Source: Luidia sarsii | Taxonomy: Eukaryota > Echinodermata > Asteroidea > Paxillosida > Luidiidae | Reading direction: 5' to 3' | Assembly (NCBI GenBank): GCA_949987565.1 | Contig: OX465109.1 | Span: 18,024,415-18,088,414 of the forward strand | Length of the DNA: 64,000 nucleotides | In this document: positions 24,532-38,900 of the stretch, one piece after another | How the letters are laid out: each line of letters starts with the position of its first letter | How positions within the stretch are numbered: position 1 is the stretch's first letter | Position numbers and translations under genes: made by a program | The notes under the pieces: model-generated | Databases searched by the model: none | Seen by the model: only the letters and a program-made list of their open reading frames with translations | What the model was told of the DNA's origin: nothing

Positions 24532-27500
24532 TTCCCTTTTCTTTTAAAAGGATCAATATAAATTTTCTCCAAATTCACTAACTTTACCACCGATCGCTAG
24601 AGGAACCCTAGACCTATCTATATGCAAAACCTGAGCTTCCTCGATGTCATATTTAATGGAATATCTAATTTCAAACGAAACATTTCTCCTCAGTCACTCT
24701 CCGCCGTGGCTTTTAACCCAGTGATGGTGCACATGCAGCTTCCAGAACCAGGTAGGGTTGCTCCCTTGTCCTCAAAATGTATGAATAGAATTTAACTCCG
24801 ATTTCGGGAGTTTAAATTCAGGCCGATAGAGGAAACCGGGGGCTTTTTTTAGGCCAGGTTTCAGAAACAAAAATGTAATATTGAATACGATATGAACATG
24901 CAAAGAATATATCCCTGCCCGATCACCCCCCTCCCCAACCCGCTGGTCATTGTTTGCTTCTATGAGTACATAGATAGGGCACAGACAGATCCAGGTTCGT
25001 TCCCTTTTCTTTTAAAAGGATCAATATAAATTTTCTCCAAATTCACTAACTTTACCACCGATTGCTAGAGGAACCCTAGACCTATCTATATGCAAAACCT
25101 GAGCTTCCTCGATGTCATATTTAATGGAATATCTAATTTCAAACGAAATATTTCTCCTCAGTCACTCTCCGCCGTGGCTTTTAACCCAGTGATGGTGCAC
25201 ATGCAGCTTCCAGAACCAGGTAGGGTTGCTCCCTTGTCCTCAAAATGTATGAATAGAAATTAACTCCGATTTCGGGAGTTTAAATTCAGGCCGATAGAGG
25301 AAACCGGGGGCTTTTTTTAGGCCAGGTTTCAGAAACAAAAATGTAATATTGAATACGATATGAACATGCAAAGAATATATCTCTGCCCGATCACCCCCCT
25401 CCCCGACCCGCTGGTCATTGTTTTTTTCTATGAGTACACAGATAGGGCACAGACAGATCAAGGTTCCTTCCCTTTGCTTTGAAAATAATCAATATAAATT
25501 TTCTCCAAATTCACTAACTTTACCACCGATCGCTAGAGGAACCCTAGACCTATCTATATGCAAAACCTGAGCTTCCTTGATGTCATATTTAATGGAATAT
25601 CTAATTTCAAACGAAATATTTCTCCTCAGTCACTCTCAGCCGTGGCTTTTAACCCAGTGATGGTGCACATGCAGCTTCCAGAACCAGGTAGGGTTGCTCC
25701 CTTGTCCTCAAAATGTATGAATAGAAATTAACTCCGATTTCGGGAGTTTAAATTCAGGCCGATAGAGGAAACCGGGGGCTTTTTTTAGGCCAGGTTTCAG
25801 AAACAAAAATGTAATATTGAATACGATATGAACATGCAAAGAATATATCTCTGCCCGATCACCCCCCTCCCCAACCCGCTGGTCATTGTTCTTTTCTATG
25901 AGTACACAGATAGGGCACAGACAGATCCAGGTTCCTTCCCTTTGCTTTGAAAATAATCAATAGAAATTTTCTCCAAATTCACTAACTTTACCACCGATCG
26001 CTAGAGGAACCCTAGACCTATCTATATGCAAAACCTGAGCTTCCTCGATGTCATATTTAATTGAATATCTAATTTCAAACGAAATATTTCTCCTCAGTCA
26101 CTCTCCGCCGTGGCTTTTAACCCAGTGATGGTGCACATGCAGCTTCCAGAACCAGGTAGGGTTGCTCCCTTGTCCTCAAAATGTATGAATAGAAATTAAC
26201 TCCGATTTCGGGAGTTTAAATTCAGGCCGATAGAGGAAACCGGGGGCTTTTTTTAGGCCAGGTTTCAGAAACAAAAATGTAATATTGAATACGACATGAA
26301 CATGCAAAGAATATATCCCTGCCCGATCACCCCCTCCCCAACCCGCTGGTCATTGTTTGCTTCTATGAGTACATAGATAGGGCACAGACAGATCCAGGTT
26401 CGTTCCCTTTTCTTTTAAAAGGATCAATAGAAATTTTCTCCAAATTCACTAACTTTACCACCGATCGCTAGAGGAACCCTAGACCTATCTATATGCAAAA
26501 CCTGAGCTTCCTCGATGTCATATTTAATGGAATATCTAATTTCAAACGAAATATTTCTCCTCAGTCACTCTCCGCCGTGGCTTTTAACCCAGTGATGGTG
26601 CACATGCAGCTTCCAGAACCAGGTAGTGTTGCTCCATTGTCCTCAAAATGTATGAATAGAAATTAACTCCGATTTGGGGAGTTTAAATTCAGGCCGATAG
26701 AGGAAACTGGGGGCTTTTTTTAGGCCAGGTTTCAGAAACAAAAATTTAATATTGAATACGATATGAACATGCAAAGAATATATCTCTGCCCGATCACCCC
26801 CCTCCCCAACCCGCTGGTCATTGTTCTTTTCTATGAGTACACAGATAGGGCACAGACAGATCCAGGTTCCTTCCCTTTGCTTTGAAAATGATCAATAGAA
26901 ATTTTCTCCAAATTCACTAACTTTACCACCGATCGCTAGAGGAACCCTAGACCTATCTATATGCAAAACCTGAGCTTCCTCGATGTCATATTTAATGGAA
27001 TATCTAATTTCAAACGAAATATTTCTCCTCAGTCACTCTCCGCCGTGGCTTTTAACCCAGTGATGGTGCACATGCTGCTTCAAGAACCAGGTAGGGTTGC
27101 TCCCTTGTCCTCAAAATGTATGAATAGAAATTAACTCCGATTTCGGGAGTTTAAATTCAGGCCGATAGAGGAAACCGGGGGCTTTTTTTAGGCCAGGTTT
27201 CAGAAACAAAAATGTAATATTGAATACGACATGAACATGCAAAGAATATATCCCTGCCCGATCACCCCCCTCCCAAACCCGCTGGTCATTGTTTGCTTCT
27301 ATGAGTACATAGATAGGGCACAGACAGATGCAGGTTCGTTCCCTTTTCTTTTAAAAGGATCAATATAAATTTTCTCCAAATTCACTAACTTTACCACCGA
27401 TCGCTAGAGGAACCCTAGACCTATCTATATGCAAAACCTGAGCTTCCTCGATGTCATATTTAATGGAATATCTAATTTCAAACGAAACATTTCTCCTCAG

Positions 27501-30500
27501 TCACTCTCCGCCGTGGCTTTTAACCCAGTGATGGTGCACATGCAGCTTCCAGAACCAGGTAGGGTTGCTCCCTTGTCCTCAAAATGTATGAATAGAAATT
27601 AATTCCGATTTCGGGAGTTTAAATTCAGGCCGATAGAGGAAACCGGGGGCTTTTTTTAGGCCAGGTTTCAGAAACAAAAATGTAATATTGAAAACGATAT
27701 GAACATGCAAAGAATATATCCCTGCCCGATCACCCCCCTCCCCAACCCGCTGGTCATTGTTTGCTTCTATGAGTACATAGATAGGGCACAGACAGATCCA
27801 GGTTCGGTTCCTTTTCTTTTAAAAGGATCAATAGAAATTTTCTCCAATCTCACTAACTTTACCACCGATCGCTAGAGGAACCCAAGACCTATCTATATGC
27901 AAAACCTGAGCTTCTTCGATGTCATATTTAATGGAATATCTAATTTCAAACGAAACATTTCTCCTCAGTCACTCTCCGCCGTGGCTTTTAACCCAGTGAT
28001 GGTGCACATGCAGCTTCCAGAACCAGGTAGGGTTGCTCCCTTGTCCTCAAAATGTATGAATAGAAATTAACTCCGATTTCGGGAGTTTAAATTCAGGCCG
28101 ATAGAGGAAACCGGGGGCTTTTTTTAGGCCAGGTTTCAGAAACAAAAATGTAATATTGAATACGACATGAACATGCAAAGAATATATCCCTGCCCGATCA
28201 CCCCCCTCCCCAACCCGCTGGTCATTGTTTGCTTCTATGAGTACATAGATAGGGCACAGACAGATCCAGGTTCGTTCCCTTTTCTTTTAAAAGGATCAAT
28301 AGAAATTTTCTCCAAATTCACTAACTTTACCACCGATCGCTAGAGGAACCCTAGACCTATCTATATGCAAAACCTGAGCTTCCTCGATGTCATATTTAAT
28401 GGAATATCTAATTTCAAACGAAATATTTCTCCTCAGTCACTCTCCGCCGTGGCTTTTAACCCAGTGATGGTGCACATGCAGCTTCCAGAACCAGGTAGTG
28501 TTGCTCCCTTGTCCTCAAAATGTATGAATAGAAATTAACTCCGATTTTGGGAGTTTAAATTCAGGCCGATAGAGGAAACCGGGGGCTTTTTTTAGGCCAG
28601 GTTTCAGAAACAAAAATGTAATATTGAATACGACATGAACATGCAAAGAATATATCCCTGCCTGATCACCCCCCTCCCCAACCCGCTGGTCATTGTTTGC
28701 TTCTATGAGTACATAGATAGGGCACAGACAGATCCAGGTTCGTTCCCTTTTCTTTTAAAAGGATCAATAGAAATTTTCTCCAAATTCACTAACTTTACCA
28801 CCGATCGCTAGAGGAACCCTAGACCTATCTATATGCAAAACCTGAGCTTCTTCGATGTCATATTTAATGGAATATCTAATTTCAAACGAAACATTTCTCC
28901 TCAGTCACTCTCCGCCGTGGCTTTTAACCCAGTGATGGTGCACATGCAGCTTCCAGAACCAGGTAGGGTTGCTCCCTTGTCCTCAAAATGTATGAATAGA
29001 AATTAACTCCGATTTCGGGAGTTTAAATTCAGGCCGATAGAGGAAACCGGGGGCTTTTTTTAGGCCAGGTTTCAGAAACAAAAATGTAATATTGAATACG
29101 ACATGAACATGCAAAGAATATATCCCTGCCCGATCACCCCCCTCCCCAACCCGCTGGTCATTGTTTGCTTCTATGAGTACATAGATAGGGCACAGACAGA
29201 TCCAGGTTCGTTCCCTTTTCTTTTAAAAGGATCAATAGAAATTTTCTCCAAATTCACTAACTTTACCACCGATCGCTAGAGGAACCCTAGACCTATCTAT
29301 ATGCAAAACCTGAGCTTCCTCGATGTCATATTTAATGGAATATCTAATTTCAAACGAAATATTTCTCCTCAGTCACTCTCCGCCGTGGCTTTTAACCCAG
29401 TGATGGTGCACATGCAGCTTCCAGAACCAGGTAGTGTTGCTCCCTTGTCCTCAAAATGTATGAATAGAAATTAACTCCGATTTTGGGAGTTTAAATTCAG
29501 GCCGATAGAGGAAACCGGGGGCTTTTTTTAGGCCAGGTTTCAGAAACAAAAATGTAATATTGAATACGACATGAACATGCAAAGAATATATCCCTGCCCG
29601 ATCACCCCCCTCCCCAACCCGCTGGTCATTGTTTGCTTCTATGAGTACATAGATAGGGCACAGACAGATCCAGGTTCGTTCCCTTTTCTTTTAAAAGGAT
29701 CAATAGAAATTTTCTCCAAATTCACTAACTTTACCACCGATCGCTAGAGGAACCCTAGACCTATCTATATGCAAAACCTGAGCTTCCTCGATGTCATATT
29801 TAATGGAATATCTAATTTCAAACGAAATATTTCTCCTCAGTCACTCTCCGCCGTGGCTTTTAACCCAGTGATGGTGCACATGCAGCTTCCAGAACCAGGT
29901 AGTGTTGCTCCCTTGTCCTCAAAATGTATGAATAGAAATTAACTCCGATTTTGGGAGTTTAAATTCAGGCCGATAGAGGAAACCGGGGGCTTTTTTTAGG
30001 CCAGGTTTCAGAAACAAAAATTTAATATTGAATACGATATGAACATGCAAAGAATATATCTCTGCCCGATCACCCCCCCTCCCCAACCCGCTGGTCATTG
30101 TTCTTTTCTATGAGTACACAGATAGGGCACAGACAGATCCAGGTTCGTTCCCTTTTCTTTTAAAAGGATCAATAGAAATTTTCTCCAAATTCACTAACTT
30201 TACCACCGATCGCTAGAGGAACCCTAGACCTATCTATATGCAAAACCTGAGCTTCCTCGATGTCATATTTAATGGAATATCTAATTTCAAACGAAATATT
30301 TCTCCTCAGTCACTCTCCGCCGTGGCTTTTAACCCAGTGATGGTGCACATGCAGCTTCCAGAACCAGGTAGTGTTGCTCCCTTGTCCTCAAAATGTATGA
30401 ATAGAAATTAACTCCGATTTTGGGAGTTTAAATTCAGGCCGATAGAGGAAACTGGGGGCTTTTTTTAGGCCAGGTTTCAGAAACAAAAATTTAATATTGA

Positions 30501-32956
30501 ATACGATATGAACATGCAAAGAATATATCTCTGCCCGATCACCCCCCTCCCCAACCCGCTGGTCATTGTTCTTTTCTATGAGTACACAGATAGGGCACAG
30601 ACAGATCCAGGTTCCTTCCCTTTGCTTTGAAAATGATCAATAGAAATTTTCTCCAAATTCACTAACTTTACCACCGATCGCTAGAGGAACCCTAGACCTA
30701 TCTATATGCAAAACCTGAGCTTCCTCGATGTCATATTTAATGGAATATCTAATTTCAAACGAAATATTTCTCCTCAGTCACTCTCCGCCGTGGCTTTTAA
30801 CCCAGTGATGGTGCACATGCTGCTTCAAGAACCAGGTAGGGTTGCTCCCTTGTCCTCAAAATGTATGAATAGAAATTAACTCCGATTTCGGGAGTTTAAA
30901 TTCAGGCCGATAGAGGAAACCGGGGGCTTTTTTTAGGCCAGGTTTCAGAAACAAAAATGTAATATTGAATACGACATGAACATGCAAAGAATATATCCCT
31001 GCCCGATCACCCCCCTCCCAAACCCGCTGGTCATTGTTTGCTTCTATGAGTACATAGATAGGGCACAGACAGATGCAGGTTCGTTCCCTTTTTTTTTAAA
31101 AGGATCAATATAAATTTTCTCCAAATTCACTAACTTTACCACCGATCGCTAGAGGAACCCTAGACCTATCTATATGCAAAACCTGAGCTTCCTCGATGTC
31201 ATATTTAATGGAATATCTAATTTCAAACGAAACATTTCTCCTCAGTCACTCTCCGCCGTGGCTTTTAACCCAGTGATGGTGCACATGCAGCTTCCAGAAC
31301 CAGGTAGGGTTGCTCCCTTGTCCTCAAAATGTATGAATAGAAATTAATTCCGATTTCGGGAGTTTAAATTCAGGCCGATAGAGGAAACCGGGGGCTTTTT
31401 TTAGGCCAGGTTTCAGAAACAAAAATGTAATATTGAAAACGATATGAACATGCAAAGAATATATCCCTGCCCGATCACCCCCCTCCCCAACCCGCTGGTC
31501 ATTGTTTGCTTCTATGAGTACATAGATAGGGCACAGACAGATCCAGGTTCGGTTCCTTTTCTTTTAAAAGGATCAATAGAAATTTTCTCCAATCTCACTA
31601 ACTTTACCACCGATCGCTAGAGGAACCCAAGACCTATCTATATGCAAAACCTGAGCTTCTTCGATGTCATATTTAATGGAATATCTAATTTCAAACGAAA
31701 CATTTCTCCTCAGTCACTCTCCGCCGTGGCTTTTAACCCAGTGATGGTGCACATGCAGCTTCCAGAACCAGGTAGGGTTGCTCCCTTGTCCTCAAAATGT
31801 ATGAATAGAAATTAACTCCGATTTCGGGAGTTTAAATTCAGGCCGATAGAGGAAACCGGGGGCTTTTTTTAGGCCAGGTTTCAGAAACAAAAATGTAATA
31901 TTGAATACGACATGAACATGCAAAGAATATATCCCTGCCCGATCACCCCCCTCCCCAACCCGCTGGTCATTGTTTGCTTCTATGAGTACATAGATAGGGC
32001 ACAGACAGATCCAGGTTCGTTCCCTTTTCTTTTAAAAGGATCAATAGAAATTTTCTCCAAATTCACTAACTTTACCACCGATCGCTAGAGGAACCCTAGA
32101 CCTATCTATATGCAAAACCTGAGCTTCCTCGATGTCATATTTAATGGAATATCTAATTTCAAACGAAATATTTCTCCTCAGTCACTCTCCGCCGTGGCTT
32201 TTAACCCAGTGATGGTGCACATGCAGCTTCCAGAACCAGGTAGTGTTGCTCCCTTGTCCTCAAAATGTATGAATAGAAATTAACTCCGATTTTGGGAGTT
32301 TAAATTCAGGCCGATAGAGGAAACCGGGGGCTTTTTTTAGGCCAGGTTTCAGAAACAAAAATTTAATATTGAATACGATATGAACATGCAAAGAATATAT
32401 CTCTGCCCGATCACCCCCCCTCCCCAACCCGCTGGTCATTGTTCTTTTCTATGAGTACACAGATAGGGCACAGACAGATCCAGGTTCCTTCCCTTTGCTT
32501 TGAAAATGATCAATAGAAATTTTCTCCAAATTCACTAACTTTACCACCGATCGCTAGAGGAACCCTAGACCTATCTATATGCAAAACCTGAGCTTCCTCG
32601 ATGTCATATTTAATGGAATATCTAATTTCAAACGAAATATTTCTCCTCAGTCACTCTCCGCCGTGGCTTTTAACCCAGTGATGGTGCACATGCTGCTTCA
32701 AGAACCAGGTAGGGTTGCTCCCTTGTCCTCAAAATGTATGAATAGAAATTAACTCCGATTTCGGGAGTTTAAATTCAGGCCGATAGAGGAAACCGGGGGC
32801 TTTTTTTAGGCCAGGTTTCAGAAACAAAAATGTAATATTGAATACGACATGAACATGCAAAGAATATATCCCTGCCCGATCACCCCCCTCCCAAACCCGC
32901 TGGTCATTGTTTGCTTCTATGAGTACATAGGTAGGGCACAGACAGATGCAGGTTCG
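24532..32956 (+). repeat. 18-monomer HOR, copy 2 (8425 bp)
   Basis: Monomers 54-71 reproduce the first copy monomer for monomer, with the same three length variants. I noticed only two base differences over the unit: GCTCCATTG at 26632 (GCTCCCTTG in copy 1) and GCCTGATC near 28662 (GCCCGATC in copy 1). My comparison was by eye and may have missed some. The match continues to about 33205, where copy 2 ends GAAATTAATTCC and copy 1 ends GAATTTAACTCC. This is the youngest large duplication in the window, or a recent conversion tract. Confidence 0.9.
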
Positions 32957-35900
32957 TTCCCTTTTCTTTTAAAAGGATCAATATAAATTTTCTCCAAATT
33001 CACTAACTTTACCACCGATCGCTAGAGGAACCCTAGACCTATCTATATGCAAAACCTGAGCTTCCTCGATGTCATATTTAATGGAATATCTAATTTCAAA
33101 CGAAACATTTCTCCTCAGTCACTCTCCGCCGTGGCTTTTAACCCAGTGATGGTGCACATGCAGCTTCCAGAACCAGGTAGGGTTGCTCCCTTGTCCTCAA
33201 AATGTATGAATAGAAATTAATTCCGATTTCGGGAGTTTAAATTCAGGCCGATAGAGGAAACCGGGGGCTTTTTTTAGGCCAGGTTTCAGAAACAAAAATG
33301 TAATATTGAAAACGATATGAACATGCAAAGAATATATCCCTGCCCGATCACCCCCCTCCCCAATCCGCTGGTCATTGTTTGCTTCTATGAGTACATAGAT
33401 AGGGCACAGACAGATCCAGGTTCGGTTCCTTTTCTTTTAAAAGGATCAATAGAAATTTTCTCCAAATTCACTAACTTTACCACCGATCGCTAGAGGAACC
33501 CTAGACCTATCTATATGCAAAACCTGAGCTTCTTCGATGTCATATTTAATGGAATATCTAATTTCAAACGAAACATTTCTCCTCAGTCACTCTCCGCCGT
33601 GGCTTTTAACCCAGTGATGGTGCACATGCAGCTTCCAGAACCAGGTAGGGTTGCTCCCTTGTCCTCAAAATGTGTGAATAGAATTTAACTCCGATTTCGG
33701 GAGTTTAAATTCAGGCCGATAGAGGAAACCGGGGGCTTTTTTTAGGCCAGGTTTCAGAAACAAAAATGTAATATTGAATACGATATGAACATGCAAAGAA
33801 TATATCCCTGCCCGATCACCCCCCTCCCCAACCCGCTGGTCATTGTTTGCTTCTATGAGTACATAGATAGGGCACAGACAGATCCAGGTTCGGTTCCTTT
33901 TCTTTTAAAAGGATCAATAGAAATTTTCTCCAATCTCACTAACTTTACCACCAATCGCTAGAGGAACCCTAGACCTATCTATATGCAAAACCTGAGCTTC
34001 TTCGATGTCATATTTAATGGAATATCTAATTTCAAACGAAACATTTCTCCTTAGTCACTCTCCGCCGTGGCTTTTAACCCAGTGATGGTGCACATGCAGC
34101 TTCCAGAACCAGGTAGGGTTGCTCCCTTGTCCTCAAAATGTATGAATAGAAATTAACTCCGATTTCGGGAGTTTAAATTCAGGCCGATAGAGGAAACCGG
34201 GGGCTTTTTTTAGGCCAGGTTTCAGAAACAAAAATGTAATATTGAATACGACATGAACATGCAAAGAATATATCCCTGCCCGATCACCCCCCTCCCCAAC
34301 CCGCTGGTCATTGTTTGCTTTTATGAGTACATAGATAGGGCACAGACAGATCCAGGTTCGTTCCCTTTTCTTTTAAAAGGATCAATAGAAATTTTCTCCA
34401 AATTCACTAACTTTACCACCGATCGCTAGAGGAACCCTAGACCTATCTATATGCAAAACCTGAGCTTCCTCGATGTCATATTTAATGGAATATCTAATTT
34501 CAAACGAAATATTTCTCCTCAGTCACTCTCCGCCGTGGCTTTTAACCCAGTGATGGTGCACATGCAGCTTCCAGAACCAGGTAGTGTTGCTCCCTTGTCC
34601 TCAAAATGTATGAATAGAAATTAACTCCGATTTTGGGAGTTTAAATTCAGGCCGATAGAGGAAACCGGGGGCTTTTTTTAGGCCAGGTTTCAGAAACAAA
34701 AATTTAATATTGAATACGATATGAACATGCAAAGAATATATCTCTGCCCGATCACCCCCCTCCCCAACCCGCTGGTCATTGTTCTTTTCTATGAGTACAC
34801 AGATAGGGCACAGACAGATCCAGGTTCCTTCCCTTTGCTTTGAAAATGATCAATAGAAATTTTCTCCAAATTCACTAACTTTACCACCGATCGCTAGAGG
34901 AACCCTAGACCTATCTATATGCAAAACCTGAGCTTCCTCGATGTCATATTTAATGGAATATCTAATTTCAAACGAAATATTTCTCCTCAGTCACTCTCCG
35001 CCGTGGCTTTTAACCCAGTGATGGTGCACATGCTGCTTCAAGAACCAGGTAGGGTTGCTCCCTTGTCCTTAAAATGTGTGAATAGAAATTAACTCCGATT
35101 TCGGGAGTTTAAATTGAGGCCGATAGAGGAAACCGGGGGCTTTTTTTAGGCCAGGTTTCAGAAACAAAAATGTAATATTGAATACGACATGAACATGTAA
35201 AGAATATATCCCTGCCCGATCACCCCCCTCCCAAACCCGCTGGTCATTGTTTGCTTCTATGAGTACATAGATAGGGCACAGACAGATGCAGGTTCGTTCC
35301 CTTTTCTTTGAAAAGGATCAATATAAATTTTCTCCAAATTCACTAACTTTACCACCGATCGCTAGAGGAACCCTAGACCTATCTATATGCAAAACCTGAG
35401 CTTCCTCGATGTCATATTTAATGGAATATCTAATTTCAAACGAAACATTTCTCCTCAGTCACTCTCCGCCGTGGCTTTTAACCCAGTGATGGTGCACATG
35501 CAGCTTCCAGAACCAGGTAGGGTTGCTCCCTTGTCCTCAAAATGTATGAATAGAAATTAATTCCGATTTCGGGAGTTTAAATTCAGGCCGATAGAGGAAA
35601 CCGGGGGCTTTTTTTAGGCCAGGTTTCGGAAACAAAAATGTAATATTGAAAACGATATGAACATGCAAAGAATATATCCCTGCCCGATCACCCCCCTCCC
35701 CAACCCGCTGGTCATTGTTTGCTTCTATGAGTACATAGATAGGGCACAGACAGATCCAGGTTCGGTTCCTTTTCTTTTAAAAGGATCAATAGAAATTTTC
35801 TCCAAATTCACTAACTTTACCACCGATCGCTAGAGGAACCCTAGACCTATCTATATGCAAAACCTGAGCTTCTTCGATGTCATATTTAATGGAATATCTA

Positions 35901-38900
35901 ATTTCAAACGAAACATTTCTCCTCAGTCACTCTCCGCCGTGGCTTTTAACCCAGTGATGGTGCACATGCAGCTTCCAGAACCAGGTAGGGTTGCTCCCTT
36001 GTCCTCAAAATGTGTGAATAGAATTTAACTCCGATTTCGGGAGTTTAAATTCAGGCCGATAGAGGAAACCGGGGGCTTTTTTTAGGCCAGGTTTCAGAAA
36101 CAAAAATGTAATATTGAATACGATATGAACATGCAAAGAATGTATCCCTGCCCGATCACCCCCCTCCCCAACCCGCTGGTCATTGTTTGCTTCTATGGGT
36201 ACATAGATAGGGCACAGACAGATCCAGGTTCGTTCCCTTTTCTTTTAAAAGGATCAATAGAAATTTTCTCCAAATTCACTAACTTTACCACCGATCGTTA
36301 GAGGAACCCTAGACCTATCTATATGCAAAACCTGAGCTTCCTCGATGTCATATTTAATGGAATATCTAATTTCAAACGAAATATTTCTCCTCAGTCACTC
36401 TCCGCCGTGGCTTTTAACCCAGTGATGGTGCACATGCAGCTTCCAGAACCAGGTAGGGTTGCTCCCTTGTCCTCAAAATGTATGAATAGAAATTAACTCC
36501 GATTTCGGGAGTTTAAATTCAGGCCGATAGAGGAAACCGGGGGCTTTTTTTAGGCCAGGTTTCAGAAACAAAAATGTAATATTGAAAACGATATGAACAT
36601 GCAAAGAATATATCCCTGCCCGATCACCCCCCTCCCCAACCCGCTGGTCATTGTTTGCTTCTATGAGTACATAGATAGGGCACAGACAGATCCAGGTTCG
36701 GTTCCTTTTCTTTTAAAAGGATCAATATAAATTTTCTCCAAATTCACTAACTTTACCACCGATCGCTAGAGGAACCCTAGACCTATCTATATGCAAAACC
36801 TGAGCTTCATCGATGTCATATTTAATGGAATATCTAATTTCAAACGAAACATTTCTCCTCAGTCACTCTCCGCCGTGGCTTTTAACCCAGTGATGGTGCA
36901 CATGCAGCTTCCAGAACCAGGTAGGCTTGCTCCCTTGTCCTCAAAATGTATGAATAGAATTTAACTCCGATTTCGGGAGTTTAAATTCAGGCCGATAGAG
37001 GAAACCGGGGGCTTTTTTTAGGCCAGGTTTCAGAAACAAAAATGTAATATTGAAAACGATATGAACATGCAAAGAATATATCCCTGCCCGATCACCCCCC
37101 TCCCTAACCCGCTGGTCATTGTTTGCTTCTATGAGTACATAGATAGGGCACAGACAGATCCAGGTTCGGTTCCTTTTCTTTTAAAAGGATCAATATAAAT
37201 TTTCTCCAAATTCACTAACTTTACCACCGATCGCTAGAGGAACCCTAGACCTATCTATATGCAAAACCTGAGCTTCTTCGATGTCATATTTAATGGAATA
37301 TCTAATTTCAAACGAAACATTTCTCCTCAGTCACTCTCCGCCGTGGCTTTTAACCCAGTGATGGTCCACATGCAGCTTCCAGAACCAGGTAGGGTTGCTC
37401 CCTTGTCCTCAAAATGTATGAATAGAATTTAACTCCGATTTCGGGTGTTTAAATTCAGGCCGATAGAGGAAACCGGGGGCTTTTTTTAGGCCAGGTTTCA
37501 GAAACAAAAATGTAATATTGAATACGATATGAACATGCAAAGAATATATCTCTGCCCGATCACCCCCCTCCCCGACCCGCTGGTCATTGTTTGTTTCTAT
37601 GAGTACACAGATAAGGCACAGACAGATCAAGGTTCCTTTCCTTTGCTTTGAAAATAATCAATAGAAATTTTCTCCAAATTCACTAACTTTACCACCGATC
37701 GCTAGAGGAACCCTAGACCTATCTATATGCAAAACCTGAGCTTCCTCGATGTCATATTTAATGGAATATCTAATTTCAAACGAAATATTTCTCCTCAGTC
37801 ACTCTCCGCCGTGGCTTTTAACCCAGTGACGGTGCACATGCAGCTTCCAGAACCAGGTAGGGTTGCTCCCTTGTCCTCAAAATGTATGAATAGAAATTAA
37901 CTCCGATTTCGGGAGTTTAAATTCAGGCCGATAGAGGAAACCGGGGGCTTTTTTTAGGCCAGGTTTCAGAAACCAAAATGTAATATTGAATACGATATGA
38001 ACATGCAAAGAATTTATCTCTGCCCGATCACCCCCTCCCCAACCCGCTGGTCATTGTTCTTTTCTATGAGTACACAGATAGGGCACAGACAGATCCAGGT
38101 TCCTTCCCTTTGCTTTGAAAATAATCAATAGAAATTTTCTCCAAATTCACTAACTTTACCACCGATCGCTAGAGGAACCCTAGACCTATCTATATGCAAA
38201 ACCTGAGCTTCCTCGATGTCATATTTAATGGAATATCTAATTTCAAACGAAATATTTCTCCTCAGTCACTCTCCGCCGTGGCTTTTAACCCAGTGATGGT
38301 GCACATGCAGCTTCCAGAACCAGGTAGGGTTGCTCCCTTGTCCTCAAAATGTATGAATAGAAATTAACTCCGATTTCGGGAGTTTAAATTCAGGCCGATA
38401 GAGGAAACCGGGGGCTTTTTTTAGGCCAGGTTTCAGAAACAAAAATGTAATATTGAATACGACATGAACATGCAAAGAATATATCCCTGCCCGATCACCC
38501 CCCTCCCCAACCCGCTGGTCATTGTTTGCTTCTATGAGTACATAGATAGGGCACAGACAGATCCAGGTTCGTTCCCTTTTCTTTTAAAAGGATCAATAGA
38601 AATTTTCTCCAAATTCACTAACTTTACCACCGATCGCTAGAGGAACCCTAGACCTATCTATATGCAAAACCTGAGCTTCCTCGATGTCATATTTAATGGA
38701 ATATCTAATTTCAAACGAAATATTTCTCCTCAGTCACTCTCCGCCGTGGCTTTTAACCCAGTGATGGTGCACATGCAGCTTCCAGAACCAGGTAGTGTTG
38801 CTCCCTTGTCCTCAAAATGTATGAATAGAAATTAACTCCGATTTTGGGAGTTTAAATTCAGGCCGATAGAGGAAACCGGGGGCTTTTTTTAGGCCAGGTT

